A DNA stretch of 64,000 nucleotides, taken from positions 141,126 to 205,125 of the forward strand of contig JAOARD010000069.1 of the NCBI GenBank assembly GCA_025210735.1, given 5' to 3'. The translations under genes were made by a program, and so were the position numbers. The stretch's first letter is position 1. Each line of letters starts with the position of its first letter. Shown one piece after another: positions 9,165-18,643 of the stretch. Source of the DNA: Bacteroidales bacterium. Its GTDB lineage: Bacteria; Bacteroidota; Bacteroidia; Bacteroidales; UBA6680. The notes under the pieces are model-generated. The model was not told the DNA's origin. It saw nothing but the letters and a program-made list of their open reading frames with translations, and ran no database searches.

Positions 9165-9328
9165 CTGTTAATAATTGCTTTTTTAATTGTCTGATGGAGT
9201 TAGCATTATAGTTATTCACATGCATGCCTCCATAAGTATTTAACTATTATTATAGTTTAACAAAGATATACATTTAATATGTTAATAACCCGTTAATATA
9301 AATTGAAAAGCTTTTCGCCAAATAGATA

Positions 9329-9357
9329 TTGGCATAATATTTTATGAGTTAAATTTG
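9329..9357 (+). promoter_or_regulatory. Possible dnaG promoter
   Basis: TTGG (9329-9332) and TAAATTTG (9350-9357), about 18 nt apart, resemble the Bacteroidota -33/-7 boxes. The implied transcript start would leave a leader of only about 10 nt before the dnaG ATG, just enough to include the GGAGG, so the call is weak. Confidence 0.3.
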
Positions 9358-9372
9358 CATCGGAGGAAAAAG

Positions 9373-11325
9373 ATGATAGATCAGGAGACTATAGATAAGA
9401 TATTTGATGCAATTGATATTGTTGAAGTTATAGGCGAATTTGTTAATCTTAAAAGAGCAGGAACAAATTTCAAGGGGTTGAGTCCGTTTCATGACGAGAA
9501 AACCCCATCGTTTGTTGTATCTCCATCTAAAGGTATCTACAAAGATTTTAGTTCAGGAAAAGGCGGTAATGCAGTTGGTTTTCTTATGGAACATGAGAAG
9601 TTCTCATATCCAGAAGCACTAAAATACCTTGCTTCTAAATACAGTATAGAAATTAAGGAGGACAAGGAGGTATCGGCTGAGGAGATTCAGAAACGTAATA
9701 CAAGGGAGAGTCTGCTTATTGTAAGTGAATTTGCCGGAAAATACTTTAATAATAACCTGTTTCATCATGCAGAGGGGAAGAGTGTAGGTTATAGCTACTT
9801 TAAGGAGCGTGGGTTTAATGACGACACAATAAATAAGTTTCAGTTGGGATATTGTCCTGACGGAAGAGATGTATTTACGTCGTATGCTCTTGATAATGGT
9901 TATAAATTGGAGTATCTGGTAAGTACCGGACTAACTATTGATAAGGAGAGTTACAGATTCGACAGGTTTTCCGGGAGGGTAATGTTTCCTATTCATGGAT
10001 TGTCTGGTAAGGTTCTGGGTTTTGGAGGCCGTACGCTTAAAGCCGATAAGAAGGTAGCTAAATATCTCAACTCACCTGAATCTGAGATATATCATAAGAG
10101 TAATATCTTATACGGACTATATTTTGCAAAGAATAGCATTATAAAGCACGAACGATGTTTCCTTGTAGAGGGTTATACTGATGTGCTGTCGATGTTTCAG
10201 CGGGGTATAGAGAATGTTGTGGCTTCGTCAGGAACTGCACTTACAAAAGAGCAGATTAAACTAATAAAGAGATTTACCAAGAATGTTACTGTTATATACG
10301 ATGGCGATGCTGCAGGTATAAAAGCATCGTTAAGAGGTATTGACCTTATATTGGAAGAGGGGCTTAACGTAAAGGTAGTACTGTTGCCTGATGGTGAAGA
10401 TCCGGACTCTTTTGCAAAATCTCATACAGCTGATGAACTTATAGATTATGTTGATAATAATCAATCTGACTTTATACAGTTTAAGACAAAACTTTTACTT
10501 AAAGACTCTGAAGGCGATCCTGTTAAGAGAGCTCAAATGATTAATGATATCCTTAAGTCGGTATCATATATCCCTGATGCAATTGTAAGATCGGTTTATA
10601 TTAAGGAGTGTAGCTCGATGCTTGATATTGGAGAGCAATCGTTATATACGCAACTTAATAAGTTGTTGGTTAGTAAGAGTGGAGAGCATCAACGTCAGAA
10701 TAAGTATCAGAAATATGAGCAGCAACGTCAACAGCCTAAAATTGAGAGAACTTCGTCTGTTGAGACAAAGCAGGACAGACTGGAAAAAGAGATTATAAGC
10801 CTGTTGTTTAAATTTGGACATATTGTCTTTGAGGAGTATAAAGATGAAGATGATAATAGTGTTGCAATATCGGTAGCAGATTTTATTATTTCTGAGTTAG
10901 AGGAGGACGATATTGACTTTGGGAATGAGGCATACAGATACATTCTGAATGAGTATAAAACACATATGGCTTCGGGCAGAGAGGAGATTGAAAAGCTATT
11001 TGTGAATCATAATATAAAGGCAGTGCAATCAATAGCTGCTGATTTGTATACAGCTAAGTATGAGCTTAGTAATATATGGACAAAGAAGGACTCCTTTATT
11101 GAGACAGAGGAGGATAAGCTAAAGGATATTGTTCCGCAAACAGTACTTGCCTATAAAACATACATTGTGATGGAGGCAATAAAGGATACCAGAACAGGTA
11201 TTATTGAGGCACAAAAAGAGGATAATTACGAAAGAATTAAAGAACTTTCAGAACAGATAATTGTTTTAAACAATATTAAGCAAAGGCTTACTGAAGGAAG
11301 AGGTAAAATTGCCATATTGAGATGA
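9373..11325 (+). CDS. dnaG: DNA primase DnaG with degenerate zinc-finger domain
   Basis: Synthesises RNA primers at the replication fork. The 650-residue protein has the CHC2-type N-terminal domain (about 1-100), the catalytic core with TOPRIM motifs EGYTDV and DGDAAG, and a variable C-terminal helicase-interacting region after about 440. The start is the ATG at 9373, with GGAGG at 9362-9366 seven nt before it; an in-frame TTG at 9355 lies upstream of that site and is rejected. Oddity: the zinc ligands usually read C-x2-H-(x17)-C-x2-C. Here they are Ser37, His40, Asp58 and Ser61 (LSPFHDEKTPSF, YKDFSSGKGG). Zinc is therefore unlikely to bind, although the surrounding fold residues are kept. 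I recall similar loss in some other Bacteroidota. Confidence 0.95.
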   Translation: MIDQETIDKIFDAIDIVEVIGEFVNLKRAGTNFKGLSPFHDEKTPSFVVSPSKGIYKDFSSGKGGNAVGFLMEHEKFSYPEALKYLASKYSIEIKEDKEVSAEEIQKRNTRESLLIVSEFAGKYFNNNLFHHAEGKSVGYSYFKERGFNDDTINKFQLGYCPDGRDVFTSYALDNGYKLEYLVSTGLTIDKESYRFDRFSGRVMFPIHGLSGKVLGFGGRTLKADKKVAKYLNSPESEIYHKSNILYGLYFAKNSIIKHERCFLVEGYTDVLSMFQRGIENVVASSGTALTKEQIKLIKRFTKNVTVIYDGDAAGIKASLRGIDLILEEGLNVKVVLLPDGEDPDSFAKSHTADELIDYVDNNQSDFIQFKTKLLLKDSEGDPVKRAQMINDILKSVSYIPDAIVRSVYIKECSSMLDIGEQSLYTQLNKLLVSKSGEHQRQNKYQKYEQQRQQPKIERTSSVETKQDRLEKEIISLLFKFGHIVFEEYKDEDDNSVAISVADFIISELEEDDIDFGNEAYRYILNEYKTHMASGREEIEKLFVNHNIKAVQSIAADLYTAKYELSNIWTKKDSFIETEEDKLKDIVPQTVLAYKTYIVMEAIKDTRTGIIEAQKEDNYERIKELSEQIIVLNNIKQRLTEGRGKIAILR

Positions 11326-11408
11326 GTATGTTAGCTTTTCTTTTCAGTGACAACTATTTTTGCTATATTGGTAGGCAAATTAAACACATACTAAAAGAAG
11401 CTTAACAA

Positions 11409-12218
11409 ATGAGAACAAAAAGTATTTTATCAATTTTAGTTTCAGCTGTTATACTGCTAGCGGCATGTAATCAGGCAGGAAACACAAATAAGAAGCCGGT
11501 TGAAGAGCAGCCGAATGAGAAGGAGCAAGCGTTTGAGGAGCTGGCTAAATATCCAATACCTACTTCATTTGATATTATTGGGCTATTGAGTAAGGCTGGT
11601 GCAGGTTACATCATCAGTATTAATAATCCTACTGAGAATATAGATAAGTATTTTACTGAGACAAGTAAAGCTCTTAATCTTGGTGCATATGGTGCAGATC
11701 TTAGTTATGCAAGTACATATCACATGAAGCAAGAGACAAGAAACTATATGAAAGTTTGTAAACAACTTGTTGAGGAGCTTTCTATAACTAAAGGTTTTAA
11801 TGCAGAACTAGCAGACAATGTAGAGAAGAACATTGAGGATAAAGATAAGTTAATTCAGATTATCTCTGATGCTTGTTTTGATTCGTATGAGTTTCTTGTG
11901 AATAACGGAAAAGATAATCTTTCTGTTTTTGTTCTTATAGGTAGTTGGGTTGAGGGTATGTATCTTACAACACAGATTGCTTACCTTTCTGAAGAGAATG
12001 AAGATTTTAAAGAGATTATTAAAAATCAGGTAGCTCCTATTGAAAAGCTTATTGAGATTATGGAAAACCATAAGGATAATGAGAAGATAGCTGAGTACCT
12101 TGTTACTTTTAAAGAGCTTAAGGCAGAATTTACTGCGCTTAATGAGCAATTCACTGATGATGACCTTAAGAAAGTTGTTGAGAGAATTGATGTAATAAGA
12201 ACAGGTATTGTTGAGTAA
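11409..12218 (+). CDS. Conserved hypothetical lipoprotein
   Basis: A 269-residue protein with a clear lipoprotein signal peptide (hydrophobic residues 5-19, lipobox LLAAC with Cys20) and a polar linker rich in Glu and Lys. The mature part is helical and contains SFDIIGLLSKAGAGYI, NLGAYGADLSYAST and SVFVLIGSWVEGMY. I recall this type as an uncharacterised Bacteroidota lipoprotein; no enzymatic motif is visible. It lies 83 nt after dnaG and is followed by a strong terminator at 12241. Confidence 0.82.
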   Translation: MRTKSILSILVSAVILLAACNQAGNTNKKPVEEQPNEKEQAFEELAKYPIPTSFDIIGLLSKAGAGYIISINNPTENIDKYFTETSKALNLGAYGADLSYASTYHMKQETRNYMKVCKQLVEELSITKGFNAELADNVEKNIEDKDKLIQIISDACFDSYEFLVNNGKDNLSVFVLIGSWVEGMYLTTQIAYLSEENEDFKEIIKNQVAPIEKLIEIMENHKDNEKIAEYLVTFKELKAEFTALNEQFTDDDLKKVVERIDVIRTGIVE

Positions 12219-12240
12219 TAATTAATTACCGAATATAACA

Positions 12241-12267
12241 AAAGGGCTGTGAGAACAGCCCTTTTTT
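12241..12267 (+). terminator. Rho-independent terminator, probably bidirectional
   Basis: A 10-bp stem (12241-12250 with 12255-12264) closes a GAGA tetraloop and runs into six or seven T. It serves the lipoprotein gene. With the A-run on the left it may also act on the convergent gene that ends at 12297. Confidence 0.9.
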
Positions 12268-12296
12268 AGTACTATATATCAGCTAAAACTTGTAAT

Positions 12297-14831
12297 CTAC
12301 CTCTTTATAACTTTGTAAGTTTCTATACCTGTTTCTGTATATAGTTTAAGAATATATAATCCATCAGACAGGTTACCAATATCTATTTTTCCTTCAAAGA
12401 TTAATGCAGTGTGAACCAACCTTCCGTTGCCGTCATGTATTTGTACCCTATCTGCCCCTTCAATATTAAGAATACCTTTTACTGGATTTGGATATACCTT
12501 AGTTTTTGATTTCGAGTCTACCTCAATAATCTCTGTTTCACCACCACTGTTTGTACTTGGTATATACAAATCAAAGCTTTGATTATATGCACCCGCATCT
12601 GTTGTTGCTATTATCTCTACACTGTATTTTTTTATATTTTCATCAAGAATCTCCTTTAGTTTCAACCTGCGTCCAACTATTTTAAAGTATTCGTTATCGC
12701 AGCTGAATTCGCACTCAGTATCGGCATATATATTGGCAATAATATCATCAACTACTGCATTTTTATTAAGCAGGAAGTTATCTATACCAATTCCGGTAAC
12801 CTTTTTCTGCACAGAGTTATCTACAATATTAATAGCAAATGATTTTTTTATCACCTGTCCCTCTTTGTTGGTACAAATAATCTCTATATCCTCGGTTCCT
12901 GTATGTGTGAATACAGAAGCTGCTTTTAGCTCAGCCCCGGATATCATAAACTTGTTACTTTCTGTTGTGAACTGAACCGGTGAGTAATCAGTATCCTCTT
13001 GTATTGCGGTAATATAGCCAACAGTTTTTCCTAAACTATTATTAACTTTAAATTCAGACGATGTTAGAACAATATCTTTTGGAGGTTCAATAAGGTTAAC
13101 CACTCTTATATTCAGAAACTTGGTGTAGTCTATACTACCTTTACTGCCAGCGTAAGTAAATTTCACACCAACTCGTCTCTCAGAACCATCCTCAAAGTTT
13201 AGTTTGTTTGCAGTTAGTAGTTTTGCACCCTCCACTTTAAATTCAGAATGGTTGTTTATTGGTAACAGACTAAACGATACATTTGTTAATGCTTTGGTCT
13301 TTACTCTGTCGTTATCAATGTATTTAACAATCAGTTTCAGGTCACTTACATTAGTTCCCTCATTGCTGTTTTCGTTTATATCTTTTGTGTTTTCAAATAC
13401 AGACTCAATACCTAATATATTATAATCTGTATAATACTCTCCCAATGCTTCTGTGTACATCTCTTTAATCAACTCCTCCATATTCTCATCGCGTATTATT
13501 GTGAGTTGTTTCTCTGTTTTTCCTCCGTATATATCGTAAGCTACAACAGTAATATCATACTCTTTAATACTGAAATGATCAAACAGCTCCTCTGCGTTTA
13601 CAAGGTATTTACCATTCAGAATGCGGAAAGAGTAGTCGTACCCTTCTCCCTTTAACATAAAAAATACCTTATCGTCGTCATCGGCAGTTAATGTACCAAT
13701 TGTAAAGCCAAAAGCTTTTGTTTTTGATACAGCGGTTGTTTTATCTATACTTACATTTTCAGGAGCTTTATTGTCATCCTTTTTAAGGAATACACCCATA
13801 GGATGGCTCTCAATAACCAGATCGGGCAGTAGTGAGTTTGTAACCATACACTGATAAACTCCAGCCTGCGCCTCTGTGAGAGATGATATAATTAACTCCT
13901 TACCTTTAAATTGTGTCTTCTCCCCATTAAGATACCAGGTGTATTCATTCTGCGGATGATCTAAAGAGAACTGTAGAGTTACAGGGCTTCCTCTCTCAAC
14001 TATTTTATCTTCAATTATATCTCCCAGTGGTTTCTGCGGTGCATATGTGAACTCTGCATCACGCCCGCTCATTAGCTCTTTTAATATAATTAGATTAGTA
14101 AAATTAAGTCTGTTGTTACTTATATCAAGTTTGGTATTATCAAGACTTAACATTCCGGTTTTTCCAGATTCGCCAGAGGTTTGATGTTTTGATATAAACT
14201 GATTTTTATTTACGTTACTTATCTCATTATAACTAAAATCTACATTGTAAGTTCCGCGACTACCCCATATACCACCAACTCCTAATGCTGCTGTGAACTG
14301 AAAATCAGGAAGGCTCTGTAATTTATTATGATCAACCTGAATAGCTCCTATTACATTCCGAATTGCAGTAATATCTCTGCTTATACTTGTAATGTTGTTG
14401 TGTGATAACCGTACTGTCTGTCCAGCCGACCCATAACTGTGTGCTACCAGACTTGCATTATCTTCATTCTGGTTTCGTGGCGTGTTGTAATATCTGTGAT
14501 AATTTGCATTTATTTCAGACTCAAAGGTAATCCATGGTTGTGTAAAGCAGTTTTCAGGCATATCTCCTGTAAGACCACAATTTGTAAGATCTATCTTTTT
14601 TACATCCTTCATTTTGGTAGAACTTGTATATAGAAGTCCTACCCTTTGTGGTATTTCTGTTAACCAGTTCTCTGTAACTGTTTTTGTAGATCCATCTTTG
14701 TTAATAATAACCCATGATGATCCGTTAAGATTATTATACAGATCCTTTGCCATCTGTTTACTCATTGGCGACAGTTGCGCCATTGCTGTTGTGCTTATCA
14801 TAAAACATAACAGCATATAAAACTTTCTCAT
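12297..14831 (-). CDS. Secreted LRR/Ig-domain protein with T9SS type A sorting domain
   Basis: An 844-residue exported protein. A signal peptide (residues 1-18, ending AMA-Q) is followed by leucine-rich-repeat-like segments (about 75-250: IDLTNCGLTGDMPENCF, VRLSHNNITSIS, IQVDHNKLQSLP, LDNTKLDISNNRLNF), one Ig-like domain (about 280-350, with YTWYLNGE and AGVYQCMVTN) and several cadherin-like beta modules (about 355-760). The C-terminal 70 residues contain KVYPNPVKGILNIEG, DGNGRLVH and LSDGLYILKLYT, a type A sorting domain recognised by the type IX secretion system. The product is therefore probably displayed at or released from the cell surface. Ligand and function are unknown. It is transcribed alone, against the lipoprotein gene. 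Confidence 0.85.
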   Translation of the reverse strand: MRKFYMLLCFMISTTAMAQLSPMSKQMAKDLYNNLNGSSWVIINKDGSTKTVTENWLTEIPQRVGLLYTSSTKMKDVKKIDLTNCGLTGDMPENCFTQPWITFESEINANYHRYYNTPRNQNEDNASLVAHSYGSAGQTVRLSHNNITSISRDITAIRNVIGAIQVDHNKLQSLPDFQFTAALGVGGIWGSRGTYNVDFSYNEISNVNKNQFISKHQTSGESGKTGMLSLDNTKLDISNNRLNFTNLIILKELMSGRDAEFTYAPQKPLGDIIEDKIVERGSPVTLQFSLDHPQNEYTWYLNGEKTQFKGKELIISSLTEAQAGVYQCMVTNSLLPDLVIESHPMGVFLKKDDNKAPENVSIDKTTAVSKTKAFGFTIGTLTADDDDKVFFMLKGEGYDYSFRILNGKYLVNAEELFDHFSIKEYDITVVAYDIYGGKTEKQLTIIRDENMEELIKEMYTEALGEYYTDYNILGIESVFENTKDINENSNEGTNVSDLKLIVKYIDNDRVKTKALTNVSFSLLPINNHSEFKVEGAKLLTANKLNFEDGSERRVGVKFTYAGSKGSIDYTKFLNIRVVNLIEPPKDIVLTSSEFKVNNSLGKTVGYITAIQEDTDYSPVQFTTESNKFMISGAELKAASVFTHTGTEDIEIICTNKEGQVIKKSFAINIVDNSVQKKVTGIGIDNFLLNKNAVVDDIIANIYADTECEFSCDNEYFKIVGRRLKLKEILDENIKKYSVEIIATTDAGAYNQSFDLYIPSTNSGGETEIIEVDSKSKTKVYPNPVKGILNIEGADRVQIHDGNGRLVHTALIFEGKIDIGNLSDGLYILKLYTETGIETYKVIKR

Positions 14832-15046
14832 AATTTATATATTTCGTTAAAAATTTAGTTTCCGAATACAAATTACTGTGTGGTATGTATATCTTATCTG
14901 ATAAAAGAGTAGGATGGTTAACTTTTCTAAAATTAGGCAATTAACAGTTCTGTATTGTTGCAGGTATAGTTAACATTTAGATTACATTTTTATATGATAG
15001 AGTAAAAATCCTTTACTTTGAGTAGACAATTTTTTAATCTCATAAT

Positions 15047-16876
15047 ATGGAGAGTTATATTAAGAAAATGAGGATCGCTTTTTACAGAGCTGCACCTGTA
15101 ATGTGGGCTGTATTATTATTCAATTCTAATACTTTTGCATCTCAACAAGAAACTGTTATTTGCGATAGCCTTTTAATATTAGCAGATAGTTATCAGAAGC
15201 AGGCAGGAACACTCCAGATAAAAGGAGAGTATTATCAGGGTATTAATCTTGTTAAAAGAGCTCTTGAGATTCATAAAGCATATAACGATTCGTTAAACAT
15301 TGCTAAAGACATGCAGATATTGTCTGATGCATACTTTAGAGTAGGAGACCAGAAGAGAGCTGAAGATATTTTAAAACGTGTTTTGAAGCTTAAGAATAGT
15401 ATTGGTGATACAACCATATTTGAGACATATTTATCGTTTGTAAGGCTTTATAATGAACAGGGAAAACATGATGATGCCTATGTGTATCTGAATCTTATGG
15501 AGCAACATCTTGAAAGGAACGATAATAAAAGGAACAGGATATATCTGCTCAATAGTCAATCGTTGTTTTATATTTTAAGAGATAAAGATTCAATAGCTGA
15601 AGATAAACTGTTAAAAGCTATTGATTTATGTATTGATACCAATGATGAGGTTATGCAGGCTATTTGTTACAATAATCTGGGTAGACTTTATCTGAAGCAG
15701 TATGATAATGTCAGGGCTCTTTTATATCTGGAAAAAGCATATCTGATTGAAAAGGAGAGAGGAAATATAGACGGACAACTTCAGAAATCGGTGAATATAT
15801 CAGCAGCTTATTTCAGACTTGAACAATATGATAAACTTAAAGATTTATTGAATGATATAATACCTAAAGCAAGAGGTGTTGGTAATAAACAGGTGTTGGC
15901 ATCTGGTTTATATAATCTGGCACTTACATATGAGATTGAGAAAAGCTATAAGTTATCATACGATAAGTTTATGGAGGCTGTTAAAGTATCTGAAGATATT
16001 AATGATGTGCAAGCTGTTTATGGTTGTTATCAGCATTTGGCATATGTTGCTTTTAAGTTGAAGAACTATAAAAAGGCTTATAGTTACCAGGTTAGTGTTA
16101 ATGAATATAAGGATAGTATTAAACAAGATGAGTTCAGAGCAAAGATAGAGAGAATAGAGCAGGATAAAAGAGTTCTGGAAGCAGAACTTGAGAATGAACG
16201 TATAAATCTGGATCTTAACAGAGAGAGGACAAATCTTGTAACCAGCCAGCGTAATATTTTTGTCGTGGTACTTGTGGCTCTGGTTATAATTATTATTGTT
16301 GGTTTAGTGTTCAGAATTTATATAAGAAGACAAAAACGTGTTTTATCAGAACATGAAGATAAACAACAGATATTAACCAGAGAGGTACAGAATAGAGACA
16401 ATGTAATAGATTCTAAGGTACAGATAATAGGTAATCTGGGTAGGAAGGTAAAGTATACTAAAAGTGAACTGGATCAGATGGTATTTCTGTTAAATGAGGT
16501 TCAGAATCTTATTGATTTCGTTTCAGATTCTTTATCTAACCTTGTAAAGAAATCTCGTTTGGCAAAGGTACATCAGATACCGGTTGCAAAGGAGTTACAA
16601 CGTTTCAGGAACCTGCTTGAGCAACGCCCATCTGTAAAATATGGTTTTAAGAAAAACGATGGTGATGTTAAAGCAAGAATCAGGCAGCGTTTTCCTGATT
16701 TGAGTAAAAACGAAACAGAGATGTGCCTGATGCTAAAACTTGGTTTTACAACCCGTGAGATTGCCGCTAAAAACAATACCATTCATAAAAGTGTAGAGGT
16801 CGCTCGCTATCGTATGCGAAAACGACTTGGTTTTAACAGCGTTGATGATTTTATGGATGAGTTGAATGAGATCTAG
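15047..16876 (+). CDS. TPR protein with transmembrane segment and C-terminal LuxR-type HTH
   Basis: A 609-residue putative membrane-tethered regulator. An N-terminal signal/anchor (about residues 8-31) is followed by about eight TPR-like helical repeats (45-350, e.g. AICYNNLGRLYLKQYDNVRA and LASGLYNLALTYEIEKSY), a coiled coil (about 355-400), one membrane segment (about 401-421, VVVLVALVIIIIVGLVF), a second coiled coil, and a C-terminal helix-turn-helix (about 545-600: LSKNETEMCLMLKLGFTTREI, KSVEVARYRMRKRLG). This layout is a known Bacteroidota type with the TPR sensor outside and the DNA-binding domain inside the cell. Target genes are unknown. The ATG at 15068 is an alternative start. Its 3' end overlaps the convergent gene at 16851 by 26 nt. 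Confidence 0.85.
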   Translation: MESYIKKMRIAFYRAAPVMWAVLLFNSNTFASQQETVICDSLLILADSYQKQAGTLQIKGEYYQGINLVKRALEIHKAYNDSLNIAKDMQILSDAYFRVGDQKRAEDILKRVLKLKNSIGDTTIFETYLSFVRLYNEQGKHDDAYVYLNLMEQHLERNDNKRNRIYLLNSQSLFYILRDKDSIAEDKLLKAIDLCIDTNDEVMQAICYNNLGRLYLKQYDNVRALLYLEKAYLIEKERGNIDGQLQKSVNISAAYFRLEQYDKLKDLLNDIIPKARGVGNKQVLASGLYNLALTYEIEKSYKLSYDKFMEAVKVSEDINDVQAVYGCYQHLAYVAFKLKNYKKAYSYQVSVNEYKDSIKQDEFRAKIERIEQDKRVLEAELENERINLDLNRERTNLVTSQRNIFVVVLVALVIIIIVGLVFRIYIRRQKRVLSEHEDKQQILTREVQNRDNVIDSKVQIIGNLGRKVKYTKSELDQMVFLLNEVQNLIDFVSDSLSNLVKKSRLAKVHQIPVAKELQRFRNLLEQRPSVKYGFKKNDGDVKARIRQRFPDLSKNETEMCLMLKLGFTTREIAAKNNTIHKSVEVARYRMRKRLGFNSVDDFMDELNEI

Positions 16877-17264
16877 AGCCCTGACTTTTAACGCTATCAA
16901 CTAAGTCGTTACCAGCATGATAAATATTTACCAGAATAATAATTAGTATTATGAAATTAATTATACCGGCAACTATATAATAAGCATAATTCTCGCCTAT
17001 GATTACAGCTATTGATGTTATAAGAGTAACAATAAGAGTTAAAATTATTAGTCTGGCAACTTGTTTTATTTGTTTACCAGCATATATAATCTTATCACCA
17101 TCTACTTTCACATAACCACTATTCTCTTTGTTGGTTTCGGTTTCGTAAATACTCTCTGTTTTAACTGGTGTGTTCGGAATTTCAGTTTCACAATTCCAGC
17201 ATGTATTCCACCCTTCTTCAACTTTTTCATTGCAATTTGGGCAGTTGATATTTTTGTCATTCAT
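16851..17264 (-). CDS. Zinc-ribbon membrane protein of unknown function
   Basis: A 137-residue protein. The N-terminus has a zinc ribbon of two CxxC pairs (CPNC at residues 8-11 and CWNC at 22-25), a polar linker to about residue 65, and two membrane helices (about 70-90 and 93-113). I do not recognise a specific family; this is a common small zinc-ribbon membrane design. The last 26 nt overlap the end of the convergent TPR/LuxR gene, so both stops lie inside the other coding region. Confidence 0.78.
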   Translation of the reverse strand: MNDKNINCPNCNEKVEEGWNTCWNCETEIPNTPVKTESIYETETNKENSGYVKVDGDKIIYAGKQIKQVARLIILTLIVTLITSIAVIIGENYAYYIVAGIINFIILIIILVNIYHAGNDLVDSVKSQGSRSHSTHP

Positions 17265-17387
17265 AGATGTAAGGTTTTTAGATATAAGGGGTTATTATAA
17301 TATTAAACTATATAACCTTAGGGTACAAACAATCAGAAGCACAGTTAAACTATTCTCTGTGCTCCCGATTTATATCTTTAGAAAGTA

Positions 17388-17915
17388 TTAATCAAACTTG
17401 AATAACGAGTATATATCCATCTCCTCGTTAAACTTATCTCTTCCTTTAAGCGGGTTAAGTTCTATAAGGAAGTTAACATATATCTTCTTAAGGTTAAAGT
17501 TGCTAAGCAGATCTAATGATGCTAGTGCAGTACCTCCTGTTGCAAGAAGATCATCGTGTAGTAACACAACCTCATTATCTTCAAATGCATCTTTATGAAT
17601 CTGTATCTCGTCTGTACCATATTCAAGATCGTACTTCTTGGTATAGTGCTCAGCAGGTAACTTTCCCGGTTTTCTGATAGGAACAAATCCGGCATTTAAC
17701 TTATATGCCAATGCTCCACCCAGAATAAAACCTCTACTCTCTAAACATACAATCTTTGTTATACCTTTGTCCTTGTACTTTTCGTAAAGCACATCAACAA
17801 CATAGTTAAAGTATTCTGTTTCTTTTAATAGAGTTGTAATATCTCTGAAGTGTATACCTTCTTTTGGGAAGTCAAAAACGCTGCGAATCGAGCCTTTTAC
17901 AGTTTCTATGTTCAT
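17388..17915 (-). CDS. apt: Adenine phosphoribosyltransferase
   Basis: Converts adenine and PRPP to AMP in purine salvage. The 175-residue length is typical of the family. Motifs seen are DFPKEGIHFRDIT (about 15-27), LESRGFILGGALAY, the Apt-specific RKPGKLPAEHY, and the PRPP loop VVLLHDDLLATGGTA (about 123-137). It is 66 nt downstream of the TPR protein gene on the same strand. A weak hairpin (17338-17363) after the stop lacks a convincing T-run. Confidence 0.95.
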   Translation of the reverse strand: MNIETVKGSIRSVFDFPKEGIHFRDITTLLKETEYFNYVVDVLYEKYKDKGITKIVCLESRGFILGGALAYKLNAGFVPIRKPGKLPAEHYTKKYDLEYGTDEIQIHKDAFEDNEVVLLHDDLLATGGTALASLDLLSNFNLKKIYVNFLIELNPLKGRDKFNEEMDIYSLFKFD

Positions 17916-17981
17916 TGTTTCCTGTTTATAAATTTTTTACACAAACAGGATGCAATATACATCTTTCTGATGTTATTCCTG

Positions 17982-18626
17982 TTACTTTTTTGACGCAATT
18001 TTTCTGTTACACTTCTTTATCTGATCAAGGTTCTGCTTTTTACCCCATGATGGCAGCGAATCTGTACTACTTTCAAATGCAGTTTTAGCCTTTTTAAAAT
18101 AGACAATGGCTTTTGTGCAACCACCACCAAATGTAGACGGAGTATAATACAGATTCTGACCTTTAAGGAATAATGCCCGTGGATTATCAGGGTTTGATGC
18201 TATAATCTTATCCAGAATTTCGTTGGCACGTTTGCTGTTTTTTATGGCACGTATCTTTGCTACCCTTATTCTTATCTGATATATAAATGCATCAAGCGAT
18301 AATAACTCACTATTGTTAGGGTACTTCTTTAACCCTTTATCAAGGAAGGTTTTTGCTTTATCCAGATACTTATCTACTTTTTTCTTGTTAGATACCTTTA
18401 TACCCAACTGAATATAACCAAATGTGGTATAGTAGTATGATAACCAACTATCATTACCACTATTTAGTATTGTTTCTGCCGATCGTGTTAATCGTAGATA
18501 CTCTGTGAATGTGTGATCTTTTTCCAGATCAACAGCAATATTCTGTATGGTATTTACGGTATCATTACCTGTCGAATAGGTGAAAAAGCTACTAATAAGT
18601 ATTGTAAGTAAGAGGATTCTGTACAT
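17982..18626 (-). CDS. Exported TPR-like protein
   Basis: A 214-residue protein with a signal peptide (residues 1-20) and helical, TPR-like repeats (about 65-115 and 130-190; the clearest are AKTFLDKGLKKYPNNSELLS and NEILDKIIASNPDNPRALFL). A GGGC motif near residue 168 sits in YTPSTFGGGCTKAIVYFKKA, which is usual for this small Bacteroidota family. Probable periplasmic scaffold of unknown partner. It starts 17 nt after the sdaA stop, so it is likely in the same operon. Confidence 0.75.
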   Translation of the reverse strand: MYRILLLTILISSFFTYSTGNDTVNTIQNIAVDLEKDHTFTEYLRLTRSAETILNSGNDSWLSYYYTTFGYIQLGIKVSNKKKVDKYLDKAKTFLDKGLKKYPNNSELLSLDAFIYQIRIRVAKIRAIKNSKRANEILDKIIASNPDNPRALFLKGQNLYYTPSTFGGGCTKAIVYFKKAKTAFESSTDSLPSWGKKQNLDQIKKCNRKIASKK

Positions 18627-18643
18627 AATATATATTTAATGTT

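Noticed and set aside
17338..17363. A terminator after apt
   Set aside because: There is a 7-bp stem with a 12-nt loop, but the T-run is poor and the distance to the stop is only about 25-50 nt; too weak to list.
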